Assembly (NCBI RefSeq): GCF_015476235.1
Contig: NZ_CP064338.1
Location: 1,488,001 to 1,552,000, forward strand
From: Caldimonas thermodepolymerans
GTDB taxonomy: Bacteria > Pseudomonadota > Gammaproteobacteria > Burkholderiales > Burkholderiaceae_C
Direction of reading: 5' to 3'
Length of the DNA stretch: 64,000 bases
A program made the position numbers and the translations under genes. This document shows, in pieces, positions 28,076 to 36,913 of the stretch. The notes below the pieces were generated by a model, which was not told the DNA's origin, did no database searches, and worked only from the letters and a program-made list of their open reading frames with translations. Positions within the stretch are counted from its first letter, which is position 1, and every line of letters begins with the position of its first letter.

Positions 28076-29249
28076 ACGCCTGGCTGGCGGCATCGAGCGC
28101 CTGCGCGTGCTGCTGCTGACCGACGAGATGGAGGTCGGCGGCACCCAGCGGCAGATCGTCCACCTCGCGAAGGGCCTGGACCGTCGGCGCTTCGATCCGA
28201 CGGTGCTGTACTTCCGCAACCGGTCGTTCTTCGTCGACGACCTGGAAGCGGCCGGCGTGCCGGTGATCCAGGTCGAGAAGCGCGGTCGCGTCGACCTGCG
28301 CTTCGTGCACGAGCTGGCGGCGCGACTGCGGGCAGGGCGCTACGACGTGCTGCACTGCTTCGCGTTTTCCGGTGAGCTGTGGGGCGCGGTGGCGCGCCGG
28401 CTGCTGCCCCGCGCGCAGCGGCCCGCGCTGCTGTCGTCGGTGCGCGGCACCTACGAGTGGTACCGGCCGCTGCACTGGCGCATCAAGCGCTGGGTGTCCG
28501 CGCAGTCGTGTGCGGTCGTGGCGAACTCGGTCGCCGGGGCTGCCTACGCGCGCGAGCGCATGTCGCTGGCCGAGGACGCGATCGACGTGATCTACAACGG
28601 CGTCGAGGTGCCGGCCGGGGCGGAAGACGCGGCCCAGGCGCTGCGGCGCGAGCTGGCGGGCGAGGGCGAGGCGCTGGGGCTGTTCGTCGGGCGCCTGGTC
28701 GAGCACAAGAACCTGCCGACGCTGCTGCGCGCCTGCGCGCTGCTGCGCGAGCGCGGCGTCATGCTGCGCGTGGCCCTGGCCGGCGACGGGCCGTTGCGCG
28801 CGCAGCTCGAGGAGGACATCCGTGCCGCCGGCCTGGAGGGGCGCGTGCGGCTGCTCGGCCAGCGTTCCGACGTCGCGGCCCTGATGCGTGCGGCCGACTT
28901 CGTGGTGCTGCCCTCCCTACGTGAGGGGCTGTCGAACGTCATTCTCGAAGCCATGATGTGCGGCAAGCCGGTGATCGCCTCGCGCGCGGGCGGCAACGTG
29001 GAGCTGGTCGAACACGACCGCACCGGGTTGCTGTTCGAGACCACCAGCGCCGAGGCGCTGGCCGACGCGATGCAGTCGCTGGTCGAGGATCCCGCACGGC
29101 GGCAGCGGCTGGCCGAGGCGGGCCGGGCGCGCGCCGAGGAACGCTACAGCGTGCCCGCGATGGTGCGCGCCTACGAGCAACGGTATGTCGAGGCCGCCGC
29201 GCTGCGCGGGGCGGCTGCGGCGTGGTCATCAAGAACAACGCTGGGGTGA
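28059..29249 (+). CDS. Family 4 glycosyltransferase
   Basis: A 396-residue GT-B transferase: LLLTDEMEVGGTQRQIVHLAKGL at the acceptor side, GLFVGRLVEHKNLPTLL at the donor side, and an E-X7-E motif (EGLSNVILEAMMCGKPVIA). The VGGTQRQ loop is common in EPS cluster transferases. The ATG lies inside the end of the previous gene, with AGGAGG 12 bases upstream. Confidence 0.9.
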   Translation: MKPSPERLAGGIERLRVLLLTDEMEVGGTQRQIVHLAKGLDRRRFDPTVLYFRNRSFFVDDLEAAGVPVIQVEKRGRVDLRFVHELAARLRAGRYDVLHCFAFSGELWGAVARRLLPRAQRPALLSSVRGTYEWYRPLHWRIKRWVSAQSCAVVANSVAGAAYARERMSLAEDAIDVIYNGVEVPAGAEDAAQALRRELAGEGEALGLFVGRLVEHKNLPTLLRACALLRERGVMLRVALAGDGPLRAQLEEDIRAAGLEGRVRLLGQRSDVAALMRAADFVVLPSLREGLSNVILEAMMCGKPVIASRAGGNVELVEHDRTGLLFETTSAEALADAMQSLVEDPARRQRLAEAGRARAEERYSVPAMVRAYEQRYVEAAALRGAAAAWSSRTTLG

Positions 29250-29253
29250 GGAC

Positions 29254-31095
29254 ATGTCAGGGCCTTTGGGCGAATTCCTGGTTTGCGTGAGCATGGCGTC
29301 GGCGACGCCGGCACTGGACCGCTTGCGAGATCCCGCGCGCTGGCCGTCGTGGCAAGGCGCGCCGTCGGACATCCGCTTCAGCGCTCCGGCACCCGGGGTG
29401 TCGGTGTGGACGCGCGGGGAGGTGCGCGAGTCGCTGGAGGGCTCGCGCGGCGGCATCGGGCTGGCCATCGAGCCCGGCGGCGCCGGCGATCCGGCGGGCG
29501 CGGCGCTGCAGCGCTGGCGTGGCGAGGCGCGCTGGAGCAATGCCGGCTTGCGCGGGCGGTACGCCTACGTGCTGTGGGATGCCGATGCGCGGCGCGTGCA
29601 CGCCTGCGTCGACCCGTTCCGCACCTATCCGATCTACCACGCCACGGTCGGCGACTGCCTGCTGGTGGCCAGCGACCTGCGGCTGATCCTGGCCACGGGC
29701 CTGCTGGAGGCGCGGGTCTCGGTGGGGGCGCTGTACCACTACCTGAACTTCTCCTACATCCCGGCGCCGTACTGTGCGATCGAGGGCGTGGCCAAGCTCC
29801 CGGCCGGGCATGCCCTCGAAGGGCGGCCCGGCGCGACGCGCGTCTTCAAGCATTGGGACGCGGTCTACCCGGCCGACCTGCGCGGCAGCGACGAGGAGCG
29901 CGCGGCCGAACTGCGGCAGCGCATGATCGAGGCCGTGTCCGGCTTCCGCCCGGCGGGCGAGACGAGCTGGGGCACCTTCCTCAGCGGGGGGACCGACAGC
30001 TCCAGCATCGCCAGCATCCTGTCGCGCAGCGCCGCACCGCAGAAGGTGACGAGCTTCTCGATCGGCTTCGCCGAGGAAGGCTATGACGAGCTGGGCTATT
30101 CGCGCCTGGCTGCGCAGTGCTTCGGGCTGGACGCGCGCGAGCGCAAGGTCGGCGAGGCCGACGCGCTGGAAGCGATCCCGCGCCTGGTCGAGGCCTTCGA
30201 CGAGCCGTTCGGCAACTCCTCGGCCATTCCCACCTACTACTGTGCCGACCTGGCGGCGCAGCACGGGGTGCGCCTGCTGGTGGCGGGCGATGGCGGCGAC
30301 GAGATCTACGGCGGCAACGAGCGCTACCGCAAGGACCAGATCTTCGAGTGGTTCCACCGCGCCCCCGGCATCGTCCGCGGCGCCGGCCGCGTGGTGGCCG
30401 GGGCGCTCAAGGGCGTGGACACGCGCCTTGCGAACCGCATCAAGAACTTCGTCTACCGCGGCTCGCTGCCCAACCCGGACCGCTTCTACAGCGACGACTC
30501 CTTTGCCTCCGACCACTTCGACGCGCTGCTGAGCGACGGCTTCCGCGCCCAGGTCGGGCGCGAGGACTCGCTGGACGTGCAGCGCGAGATCTACCGCGCC
30601 GCGCAGGCCGACTGCAACCTGCACCGCCTGATGTACCTGGACCTGAAGATGACGATCGCGGACAACGACGTCGTCAAGGTGGTGCGCTCGTCGCGGCTGA
30701 GCGGCACGCAGGTGGTGTTCCCCTACCTGGACCCGACGTTGATCGAGTTCACCGGCCGCCTGCCCGGCAGCGACAAGGTGCGGGGGCTGGAGAAGCGCTA
30801 CCTGTTCAAGCGCGCGACCGAGGACATCCTGCCGGTGGAGATCCGGCAGAAGAAGAAGCAGGGCTTCGGCCTGCCGGTCAGCGTGTGGATGCGCCGTCCC
30901 GGACCGTTCCGCGACATGGTCCACGACATCCTGTTTTCGCCGCGGGCCACCGGCCGCGGGTATTTCCAGCCGGGGCACGTGGAGCACCTGATGAAGCGCC
31001 ACGAGCGAGGTGCGTGGGACCACGCCTCCGAGCTCTACATCCTCCTGATGCTCGAGCTGTGGCATCGGCACTACATCGATGGTCAACATGGATAA
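29254..31095 (+). CDS. Asparagine-synthase-like amidotransferase lacking the N-terminal cysteine
   Basis: A 613-residue AsnB-family protein. Residues about 60-215 resemble the glutaminase (Ntn) half (GRYAYVLWDADARRV, DPFRTYPIYH), but the protein starts MSGPLGEFLVCVSMAS and has no Met-Cys-Gly start, so glutamine hydrolysis through an N-terminal cysteine is not expected. The synthase half keeps the ATP-pyrophosphatase loop SGGTDSSSIAS and GDGGDEIYGGNERY. It may use ammonia from elsewhere or act as an amide ligase on a sugar acid. It lies four bases after the previous gene. Confidence 0.85.
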   Translation: MSGPLGEFLVCVSMASATPALDRLRDPARWPSWQGAPSDIRFSAPAPGVSVWTRGEVRESLEGSRGGIGLAIEPGGAGDPAGAALQRWRGEARWSNAGLRGRYAYVLWDADARRVHACVDPFRTYPIYHATVGDCLLVASDLRLILATGLLEARVSVGALYHYLNFSYIPAPYCAIEGVAKLPAGHALEGRPGATRVFKHWDAVYPADLRGSDEERAAELRQRMIEAVSGFRPAGETSWGTFLSGGTDSSSIASILSRSAAPQKVTSFSIGFAEEGYDELGYSRLAAQCFGLDARERKVGEADALEAIPRLVEAFDEPFGNSSAIPTYYCADLAAQHGVRLLVAGDGGDEIYGGNERYRKDQIFEWFHRAPGIVRGAGRVVAGALKGVDTRLANRIKNFVYRGSLPNPDRFYSDDSFASDHFDALLSDGFRAQVGREDSLDVQREIYRAAQADCNLHRLMYLDLKMTIADNDVVKVVRSSRLSGTQVVFPYLDPTLIEFTGRLPGSDKVRGLEKRYLFKRATEDILPVEIRQKKKQGFGLPVSVWMRRPGPFRDMVHDILFSPRATGRGYFQPGHVEHLMKRHERGAWDHASELYILLMLELWHRHYIDGQHG

Positions 31096-32254
31096 GGCCG
31101 GCGCTTCCGTGCTGATGGTGCTGGAGAGCGTGTTCCCGAGCCAGGGCGGGGGCGGGGCCGAGTCGCAGGTCCGTACGCTCGGCCGGCACATGATGGGCCA
31201 TCGCCTCGACGTGTCGGTGGTCGTGCCGATGGTGTCCTACGGGCCGCAACGCGAGCAGGACCACGTCGACGGCATCGCCGTGGTGCGCCTGGCGTACCCG
31301 AAGCTGCCGATCCTGGGCGCGCTGTCGATGCTGGGCAAGCTGTGCTGGTTGCTGTACCGGCGCCGCCGCGAGTACGCGGTGATCCATGCCCACATCGCCG
31401 GCAACATGGCTGCGGTCAGCTGCCTGATGGGGCGCCTGCTCGGCAAGCCGGTGGTCGTCAAGCTGACCGGCATGACCGAGATGCAGGGCGGCATCCTCGA
31501 CCCGCGGCCGTCGTGCGTGACGCGGCTGAAGAAGCTGGCGCTGCGCTGTGCCAGCTACTACCAGGCCACCAGCTCGCGCATCGGCCGCATGCTGGTCGAC
31601 AGCGGCTTCGACCACGCCAAGGTGCGCCTGATCCCGAACGCGGTGGACACCGACCGCTTCGCGCGGGTCGAGCGGGACTTCGACCTGCGGCAGCAGCTGT
31701 GCGGCGACCGGCCGCTGGCCGGCATCTACGTCGGCCGGCTGGTGCCGGAGAAGGGGCTGGAGCTGCTGCTCGACGGCTGGGCGCGCGTGTTCCGGGACCG
31801 TCGCGATGCCACGCTGATCCTGGTCGGCGACGGCCGGCTGCGCGGGCCGCTGGCCGAGCGCGCCCAGACGCTGGGCATTGGCGACCAGGTGCGCTTCGTC
31901 GGGCCGAGCGACTCGGTCGAGCGTTACCTGGCGGTGGCCGATTTCGGCGTGCTGACCTCGCTCAGCGAAGGCCTGTCCAACACCCTGCTCGAGTACATGG
32001 CCGCCGGCTTGCCGGTGGTCGGGTCGCGGGTCAGCGGCACCGAGGACTTCGTCAAGTCGGGCGAGACCGGCTGGCTGTTCGAGCCGGGCGACCTCGACGA
32101 CTTCGAGCGGGCGATGCGCGCCGTCGCCGACGCACCGGCCGGGGTACTCGCCCACATGGGCGAGGAGGCCCGCAAGCTGGTGGTCTCGCGGGCGTCGATC
32201 GCAGCGGTGGTGGACCAGCTCACCCACCTTTACGGAATGTTTCCAATTGCCTGA
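31079..32254 (+). CDS. Family 4 glycosyltransferase
   Basis: A 391-residue GT-B enzyme with a glycine-rich acceptor loop (PSQGGGGAESQVRTLG), AGIYVGRLVPEKGLELLLDG and an E-X7-E motif (EGLSNTLLEYMAAGLPVVG). It overlaps the preceding amidotransferase gene by 17 bases; ATG 31088 (MDKAGASVL) is a possible alternative start. Confidence 0.9.
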   Translation: MVNMDKAGASVLMVLESVFPSQGGGGAESQVRTLGRHMMGHRLDVSVVVPMVSYGPQREQDHVDGIAVVRLAYPKLPILGALSMLGKLCWLLYRRRREYAVIHAHIAGNMAAVSCLMGRLLGKPVVVKLTGMTEMQGGILDPRPSCVTRLKKLALRCASYYQATSSRIGRMLVDSGFDHAKVRLIPNAVDTDRFARVERDFDLRQQLCGDRPLAGIYVGRLVPEKGLELLLDGWARVFRDRRDATLILVGDGRLRGPLAERAQTLGIGDQVRFVGPSDSVERYLAVADFGVLTSLSEGLSNTLLEYMAAGLPVVGSRVSGTEDFVKSGETGWLFEPGDLDDFERAMRAVADAPAGVLAHMGEEARKLVVSRASIAAVVDQLTHLYGMFPIA

Positions 32255-32293
32255 AGCCGGGAAGACGGGGACGATGATGGCAAGGAGTACTGC

Positions 32294-34189
32294 ATGTGCG
32301 GCATAGCTGGGCTGTATACGCTGGATGAGACCCGTCCGGCCGACCCGTCGATCGTCGACGCGATGTGCCGCATGATCGTGCACCGCGGGCCGGACGACCA
32401 GGGGGTGCACGTGCACGGCGGGGCCCAGATCGGCATGCGGCGCCTGAGCATCATCGACCTGGCCAGCGGCCACCAGCCCATCCACAACGAGGAGCGCACC
32501 GTCTGGGTGGTCTTCAACGGCGAGATCTACAACTTCCGCGAGCTGCGCCGCGAGCTGGAGGCGCTGGGCCACCGCTTCTACACGCAGACCGACACCGAGT
32601 GCATCGTGCATGCCTACGAGCAGTACGGCGAGGACTGCTTCCGTCGGCTGCGCGGCATGTTCGGCATCGCGATCCTCGACCTGCGCGAGCGCAAGCTGGT
32701 GCTGGCGCGCGACCGCCTGGGCAAGAAGCCGCTGTACTACACGACGACGCCCGACGGCACGCTGGCCTTCGCGTCGGAGCTCAAGTGCCTGTATGCGGTG
32801 CCGGGCTTCTGGCCGCGCATCTCGGCGGAGGCCACGCACGATTACTTCGCGCTCGGCTACGTGCCGGCGCCGGCGTCGATCTACGAGGGGGTGCACAAGC
32901 TGCCCCCGGCGCATTACCTGGTCGTGCGGCAGGGGCAGGTGTCGGTGCAGCGCTACTGGCAGCTCGACTTCGGGCCGAAATGGCAGGCCGGCGAGGCCGA
33001 GCTGAAGGGCCAGCTGCTCGAGAAGCTGGAGGACGCGGTGCGCGCCCGCCTGGTCAGCGACGTGCCGTTCGGCGCGTTCCTGAGCGGCGGCATCGACTCG
33101 AGCGTGGTGGCGGTGCTGATGGCGCGCAACCTCGCCGCACCGGTCAAGACCTTCACGATCGGCTTCAAGGAGGCTGCCTTCAACGAGCTGCCCGATGCGC
33201 GTTCGGTGGCGACCCACATCGGTGCGGACCACCATGAGCTGATCGTCGAAGCCGACGCGGTCGGCCTGCTCAAGGACCTGGTCTGGTACTTCGACGAGCC
33301 GTTCGGCGACTCGTCCGCGATCCCGACCTACCTCGTCTCGCGGCTGGCGGCGCAGCACGTGAAGATGGTGTTGTCCGGCGACGGGGGCGACGAACTGTTC
33401 GCCGGCTACGAGCGCTACCGCAGGTTCCAGCGCCTGGACGCCTTCGCGCGCGGCACGCTGGGCCTGGGCGGCACGGCCCTGCGCGCCGCCTCGCTCGTTG
33501 CGGGCAAGGCGCGCGGCGTGCGGCTGCGGCGCATTGCCGACCGGGTCGACCAGCCGTACCCGCAGCGCTACCTCTCGGGCGTGGCACTCAACACCGCGGC
33601 CGACCTGCGCATGCTGCTGGTCCCGGAGGTGGCCGGCAACGACCCGTTCGTGCGCGTCAGCGACCGCTTCACGCGTGCCGACATCGCCGACCCGATGGAG
33701 AAGATCCTCGCTGGCGACATCGACACCTACCTGGCCGACGACATCCTGGTCAAGGTCGACCGCATGACGATGGCCAACTCGCTCGAAGCCCGCTCGCCGC
33801 TGCTGGACCACGAACTGCTCGAGTTCGCCGCGCGCCTGCCGTTGGACCTCAAGCTGCGCAACGGTTCGGGCAAGTACCTGCTCAAGCAGGTCGCCCGCGA
33901 CCTGCTGCCGGCGGCGGTGCTCGACAAGCCCAAGCAGGGCTTCGCGATCCCGGTGGCCAAATGGTTCCGGGAGGACCTGCGCGAGCTGATGCTGGACACG
34001 CTGGCCGACCGGCGCTTCCGTGAGCGGGGCATCTTCAACACGGCCGGGGTGCGGCGCTGCATGGAGCTGCACCTGGCCGGCTCGCACGACTACAGCGAGC
34101 CTTTGTGGCTGCTGCTCACCTACGAGATGTGGGCGCGACGGTTCATCGACGGCGGCGTGCAGGCCCGGCCGGTGCCGGTGGCCGCCTGA
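32294..34189 (+). CDS. Amidotransferase 1, exosortase-A-associated (AsnB family)
   Basis: A 631-residue asparagine-synthase-like enzyme with an intact N-terminal nucleophile (MCGIAGLYTLDE), glutaminase landmarks (RGPDDQGV, NGEIYNFRELR) and synthase motifs (LSGGIDSSVVAVLMA, LSGDGGDELFAGYERY). Length and sequence fit the TIGR03108 family that marks exosortase-A EPS loci. It probably amidates a sugar carboxylate or a peptide carboxylate in the EPS unit. AAGGAG precedes the ATG by about eight bases. Confidence 0.9.
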   Translation: MCGIAGLYTLDETRPADPSIVDAMCRMIVHRGPDDQGVHVHGGAQIGMRRLSIIDLASGHQPIHNEERTVWVVFNGEIYNFRELRRELEALGHRFYTQTDTECIVHAYEQYGEDCFRRLRGMFGIAILDLRERKLVLARDRLGKKPLYYTTTPDGTLAFASELKCLYAVPGFWPRISAEATHDYFALGYVPAPASIYEGVHKLPPAHYLVVRQGQVSVQRYWQLDFGPKWQAGEAELKGQLLEKLEDAVRARLVSDVPFGAFLSGGIDSSVVAVLMARNLAAPVKTFTIGFKEAAFNELPDARSVATHIGADHHELIVEADAVGLLKDLVWYFDEPFGDSSAIPTYLVSRLAAQHVKMVLSGDGGDELFAGYERYRRFQRLDAFARGTLGLGGTALRAASLVAGKARGVRLRRIADRVDQPYPQRYLSGVALNTAADLRMLLVPEVAGNDPFVRVSDRFTRADIADPMEKILAGDIDTYLADDILVKVDRMTMANSLEARSPLLDHELLEFAARLPLDLKLRNGSGKYLLKQVARDLLPAAVLDKPKQGFAIPVAKWFREDLRELMLDTLADRRFRERGIFNTAGVRRCMELHLAGSHDYSEPLWLLLTYEMWARRFIDGGVQARPVPVAA

Positions 34190-34227
34190 CAGGCACAGCA
34201 AGCGATCGGAGAGGGTTGGAGGTCCAG

Positions 34228-35283
34228 ATGCTGGCGCGGTATGCGAAGACGTTCGTGAAGGCCACGGTGTCGCCGGTGGTCGATGCATTGGGGGTGTACG
34301 ACCGCCGCATCGCTGCCGCCGCCGGAGGTGCCGGGCACTGGACGATCCTGATGTACCACCGCGTCATCGCCGACCCGGCCGCTGATCCCTTCCGGCTCGG
34401 CATGTGCGTGCGCCGCGACCGCTTCGAAGCGCAGATCGCCTGGCTGCGGCGCCACTTCAACGTCATCGGGCTGCGCGAGGCGGTCGACCGGCTGGAACGC
34501 GGCGAACCCTTGCCCGAGCGGGCCCTGTCGGTCACCTTCGACGACGGCTACCGGGACAACCTGGACGTCGCGCTGCCCATCCTGGAGGCGCACGGCGTGC
34601 CGTTCACGCTGTTCGTGCCGACCGGCGGGCTGGACACCGACGAGCAGCTGTGGTGGGACCGCGTCATCGCCGCGCTGGCCGGCACCGGGCGCGAGACGCT
34701 GGACACCGGGGCGCTGGACCTGCCCGGGCAGCCCGTGCGGCTGTCGCTGTCGTCCTGGCGCCGTGCGATCACTGCCGAGGAGGTGCTGCAGCGCCTCTGG
34801 ACGCTGCCGATCGACGAGACCCTGGCCGCGGTGGAGCGCATCGAGCGGGTGCTCGGCCCGGCGGTGCGGCCGGTGGTGCGCGCGCAGCGGCTGAGTTCGG
34901 CGCAGATCCGGGAGATGCACCGCCGCGGCGTGGAGATCGGCGCCCACTCGGTGCGCCATCCCAACCTGCAGCTGGTGTCCTGCGTCCACGAGCTGCAGCG
35001 CGAGATGACGGTCTCGCGCCAGCAGCTGGAAGCCCTGTGCCAGGCGCCGATCGACGGCTTCGCCTATCCCGGCGGCCGCATGAACGCGGACACGGTGGCG
35101 GCCGCACGTGCGGTGGGCTTCCGCTACGCCGTGGCCACGATCAGCGCCGTCAACCGGGCGCCGTACGAGCGCTTCCAGCTGTGCCGCATCGGGATGCCCG
35201 ATGCGCCGCTGGCGGATTTCAAGCGCGCCTTCAGTACCAGCATGACGCGCCAGGAGGCAGGGCGGCATGCCTTCACGGCCTGA
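34228..35283 (+). CDS. Polysaccharide deacetylase (NodB fold), second copy
   Basis: A 351-residue CE4-family protein. It has VTFDDGYRDNLD (motif 1), IGAHSVRHPNL (motif 2 H-S-x-x-H) and FAYPGGRMN (motif 3), with an insert of about 100 residues between motifs 1 and 2. The ATG at 34228 has TTGGAGG eight bases upstream. It follows amidotransferase 1 and precedes the ligase, so it is part of the EPS operon. Confidence 0.88.
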   Translation: MLARYAKTFVKATVSPVVDALGVYDRRIAAAAGGAGHWTILMYHRVIADPAADPFRLGMCVRRDRFEAQIAWLRRHFNVIGLREAVDRLERGEPLPERALSVTFDDGYRDNLDVALPILEAHGVPFTLFVPTGGLDTDEQLWWDRVIAALAGTGRETLDTGALDLPGQPVRLSLSSWRRAITAEEVLQRLWTLPIDETLAAVERIERVLGPAVRPVVRAQRLSSAQIREMHRRGVEIGAHSVRHPNLQLVSCVHELQREMTVSRQQLEALCQAPIDGFAYPGGRMNADTVAAARAVGFRYAVATISAVNRAPYERFQLCRIGMPDAPLADFKRAFSTSMTRQEAGRHAFTA

Positions 35284-35298
35284 GTACGGAGACTGTGC

Positions 35299-36633
35299 AT
35301 GACGGCATTGCGCCTGCTGCTGGCGGCGATCATCGTCTACCTGCCCAACCAGCAGCTGTTCAGGTTCGAGTTCACGGTCAAGGGGCTGAACGTCCTGAAC
35401 ATGCTGTTCCTGCTGTCGCTGCTGCTGATGCTGGCCTTCAAGCCGAAGACCCGCACCCCGGCGCCGCTCAAGGGGCCGTTCTGCTTCTTCTTCACGGTGC
35501 TGGTCTGGGCCTTCCTGGTCGGGATCGTCAGCGACCCGTCCGAGTGGGTGAACGACCTCACGGTGCTGAAGAACAGCATCTTCTACATGCTGCTGTTCTT
35601 CCTCTTCTACCACGGCGCCAACGACATGAAGACGGTGCGCTTCCTGTTCGCCGTCGTGCTGTTCGTGACCTTCATGGCCTCGTTCCAGGGGCTGCGGCAG
35701 GCACTGGACTACGGCATCACGACCTACAACGAGACGCGCCGCGTCTCGGCGCCGTTCGGCTGGCACTACAGCAACGCGAACCGCGCGGCCATCTTCTTCG
35801 TGATCTTCCTGCCGATGTTCGCCTCGGTGGCACTGTTCTACCGGTCGAAGCCGCTGTACCGGCTGGTCGCGGCCGGCTGCCTGGCGCTCGGGGTGTTCGT
35901 CGTGTTCTTCACCTATTCGCGCCAGGCCTACTTCATCCTCGCCCTGGTGGCCTTTCTGCTGTCCGTGCGCCGCAGCCTGTTCATCGCGGCCATGATCGCG
36001 GTCGCCGTCCTGACCTTCGAGTCGTGGGCACCGGAAACCGCGGTGGAGCGGGTCCGGTCGACCACGCAGCAGGAGGCCGACCGTCCCCCGCGGCCGGACG
36101 CCGAGCGCGAGCAGGCGTTCGACGAGAGCACCGAGAGCCGCTTCATCATCTGGAGCGGCGCCGCGCAGCTGTTCCTGGAGCGTCCGTGGGGCATCGGCCT
36201 GAACCATTTCAAGCGGGAGATCGGCGCCTACGTGCCGCAGTACCGCAACATGGACGCGCACAACTTCTACGTGCTGATCAACACCGAAGCCGGCTTCCTG
36301 GGGCCGGTGGCCACGCTGGTGCTGCTGTTCTCGCTGTGGCGGCTGGGACGGCGCGTGGAGAAGGTCGACGACAGCCCCGAGTCCCGCGTGCTCGGGGTGG
36401 GCTTCTCGATGGCGGTGGTCGCTGTGGTGTTCGGCAACATCTATGGCAGCCGCTTCCTCGACGGCGACGTGATGGGCAACTTCTGGATCCTGGCCGGCAT
36501 CGTGGCGCGCTACTACACGCTGGTGCGGGAAACCCAGGCCGAGGCGGCACGCGCGACCGCCCCGTCCGCCGCCTCGCCGTCCCGCGCGAGCGCCCCACCA
36601 GCCTGGGAGGCCGGGTCTGCCGGCGCGAAATAA
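35299..36633 (+). CDS. O-antigen ligase/polymerase family protein (Wzy/WaaL)
   Basis: A 444-residue membrane protein with about ten helices and a large periplasmic loop (about 225-310) containing RVRSTTQQEADRPPRP and the family segment SRFIIWSGAAQLFLERPWGIGLNHF. It is probably the EPS polymerase (Wzy) or a ligase attaching chains; the two cannot be told apart from sequence. A cytoplasmic Ala/Pro tail ends the protein. It is the last gene of the glycan-assembly run; the next 280 bases hold no gene. Confidence 0.88.
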   Translation: MTALRLLLAAIIVYLPNQQLFRFEFTVKGLNVLNMLFLLSLLLMLAFKPKTRTPAPLKGPFCFFFTVLVWAFLVGIVSDPSEWVNDLTVLKNSIFYMLLFFLFYHGANDMKTVRFLFAVVLFVTFMASFQGLRQALDYGITTYNETRRVSAPFGWHYSNANRAAIFFVIFLPMFASVALFYRSKPLYRLVAAGCLALGVFVVFFTYSRQAYFILALVAFLLSVRRSLFIAAMIAVAVLTFESWAPETAVERVRSTTQQEADRPPRPDAEREQAFDESTESRFIIWSGAAQLFLERPWGIGLNHFKREIGAYVPQYRNMDAHNFYVLINTEAGFLGPVATLVLLFSLWRLGRRVEKVDDSPESRVLGVGFSMAVVAVVFGNIYGSRFLDGDVMGNFWILAGIVARYYTLVRETQAEAARATAPSAASPSRASAPPAWEAGSAGAK

Positions 36634-36913
36634 CGCACGCCGGTCGTGTCAGACTCCTTCGAACATGTAACAGACCCTGCCACCGGCTTCGCGCGTCGGG
36701 CAGGGCGGAGCCGCCATCCGTTCCGACGGACGGACCCTCGCATCTCCGGGTTTGTGCGGATGGTGGACAGGCCGGAGCAGGTTTCGTTTAGTTACATCGA
36801 CCGGTGCGGCGCGGGCACCATCGCGGCTGAAGGGGGGACGGCGCAGCCTGCTGCACGCCGGGGTCGCGTGTCGTGACGTGGCCTGCAAGGCGAGGGTCTC
36901 CCACCACCATGCC

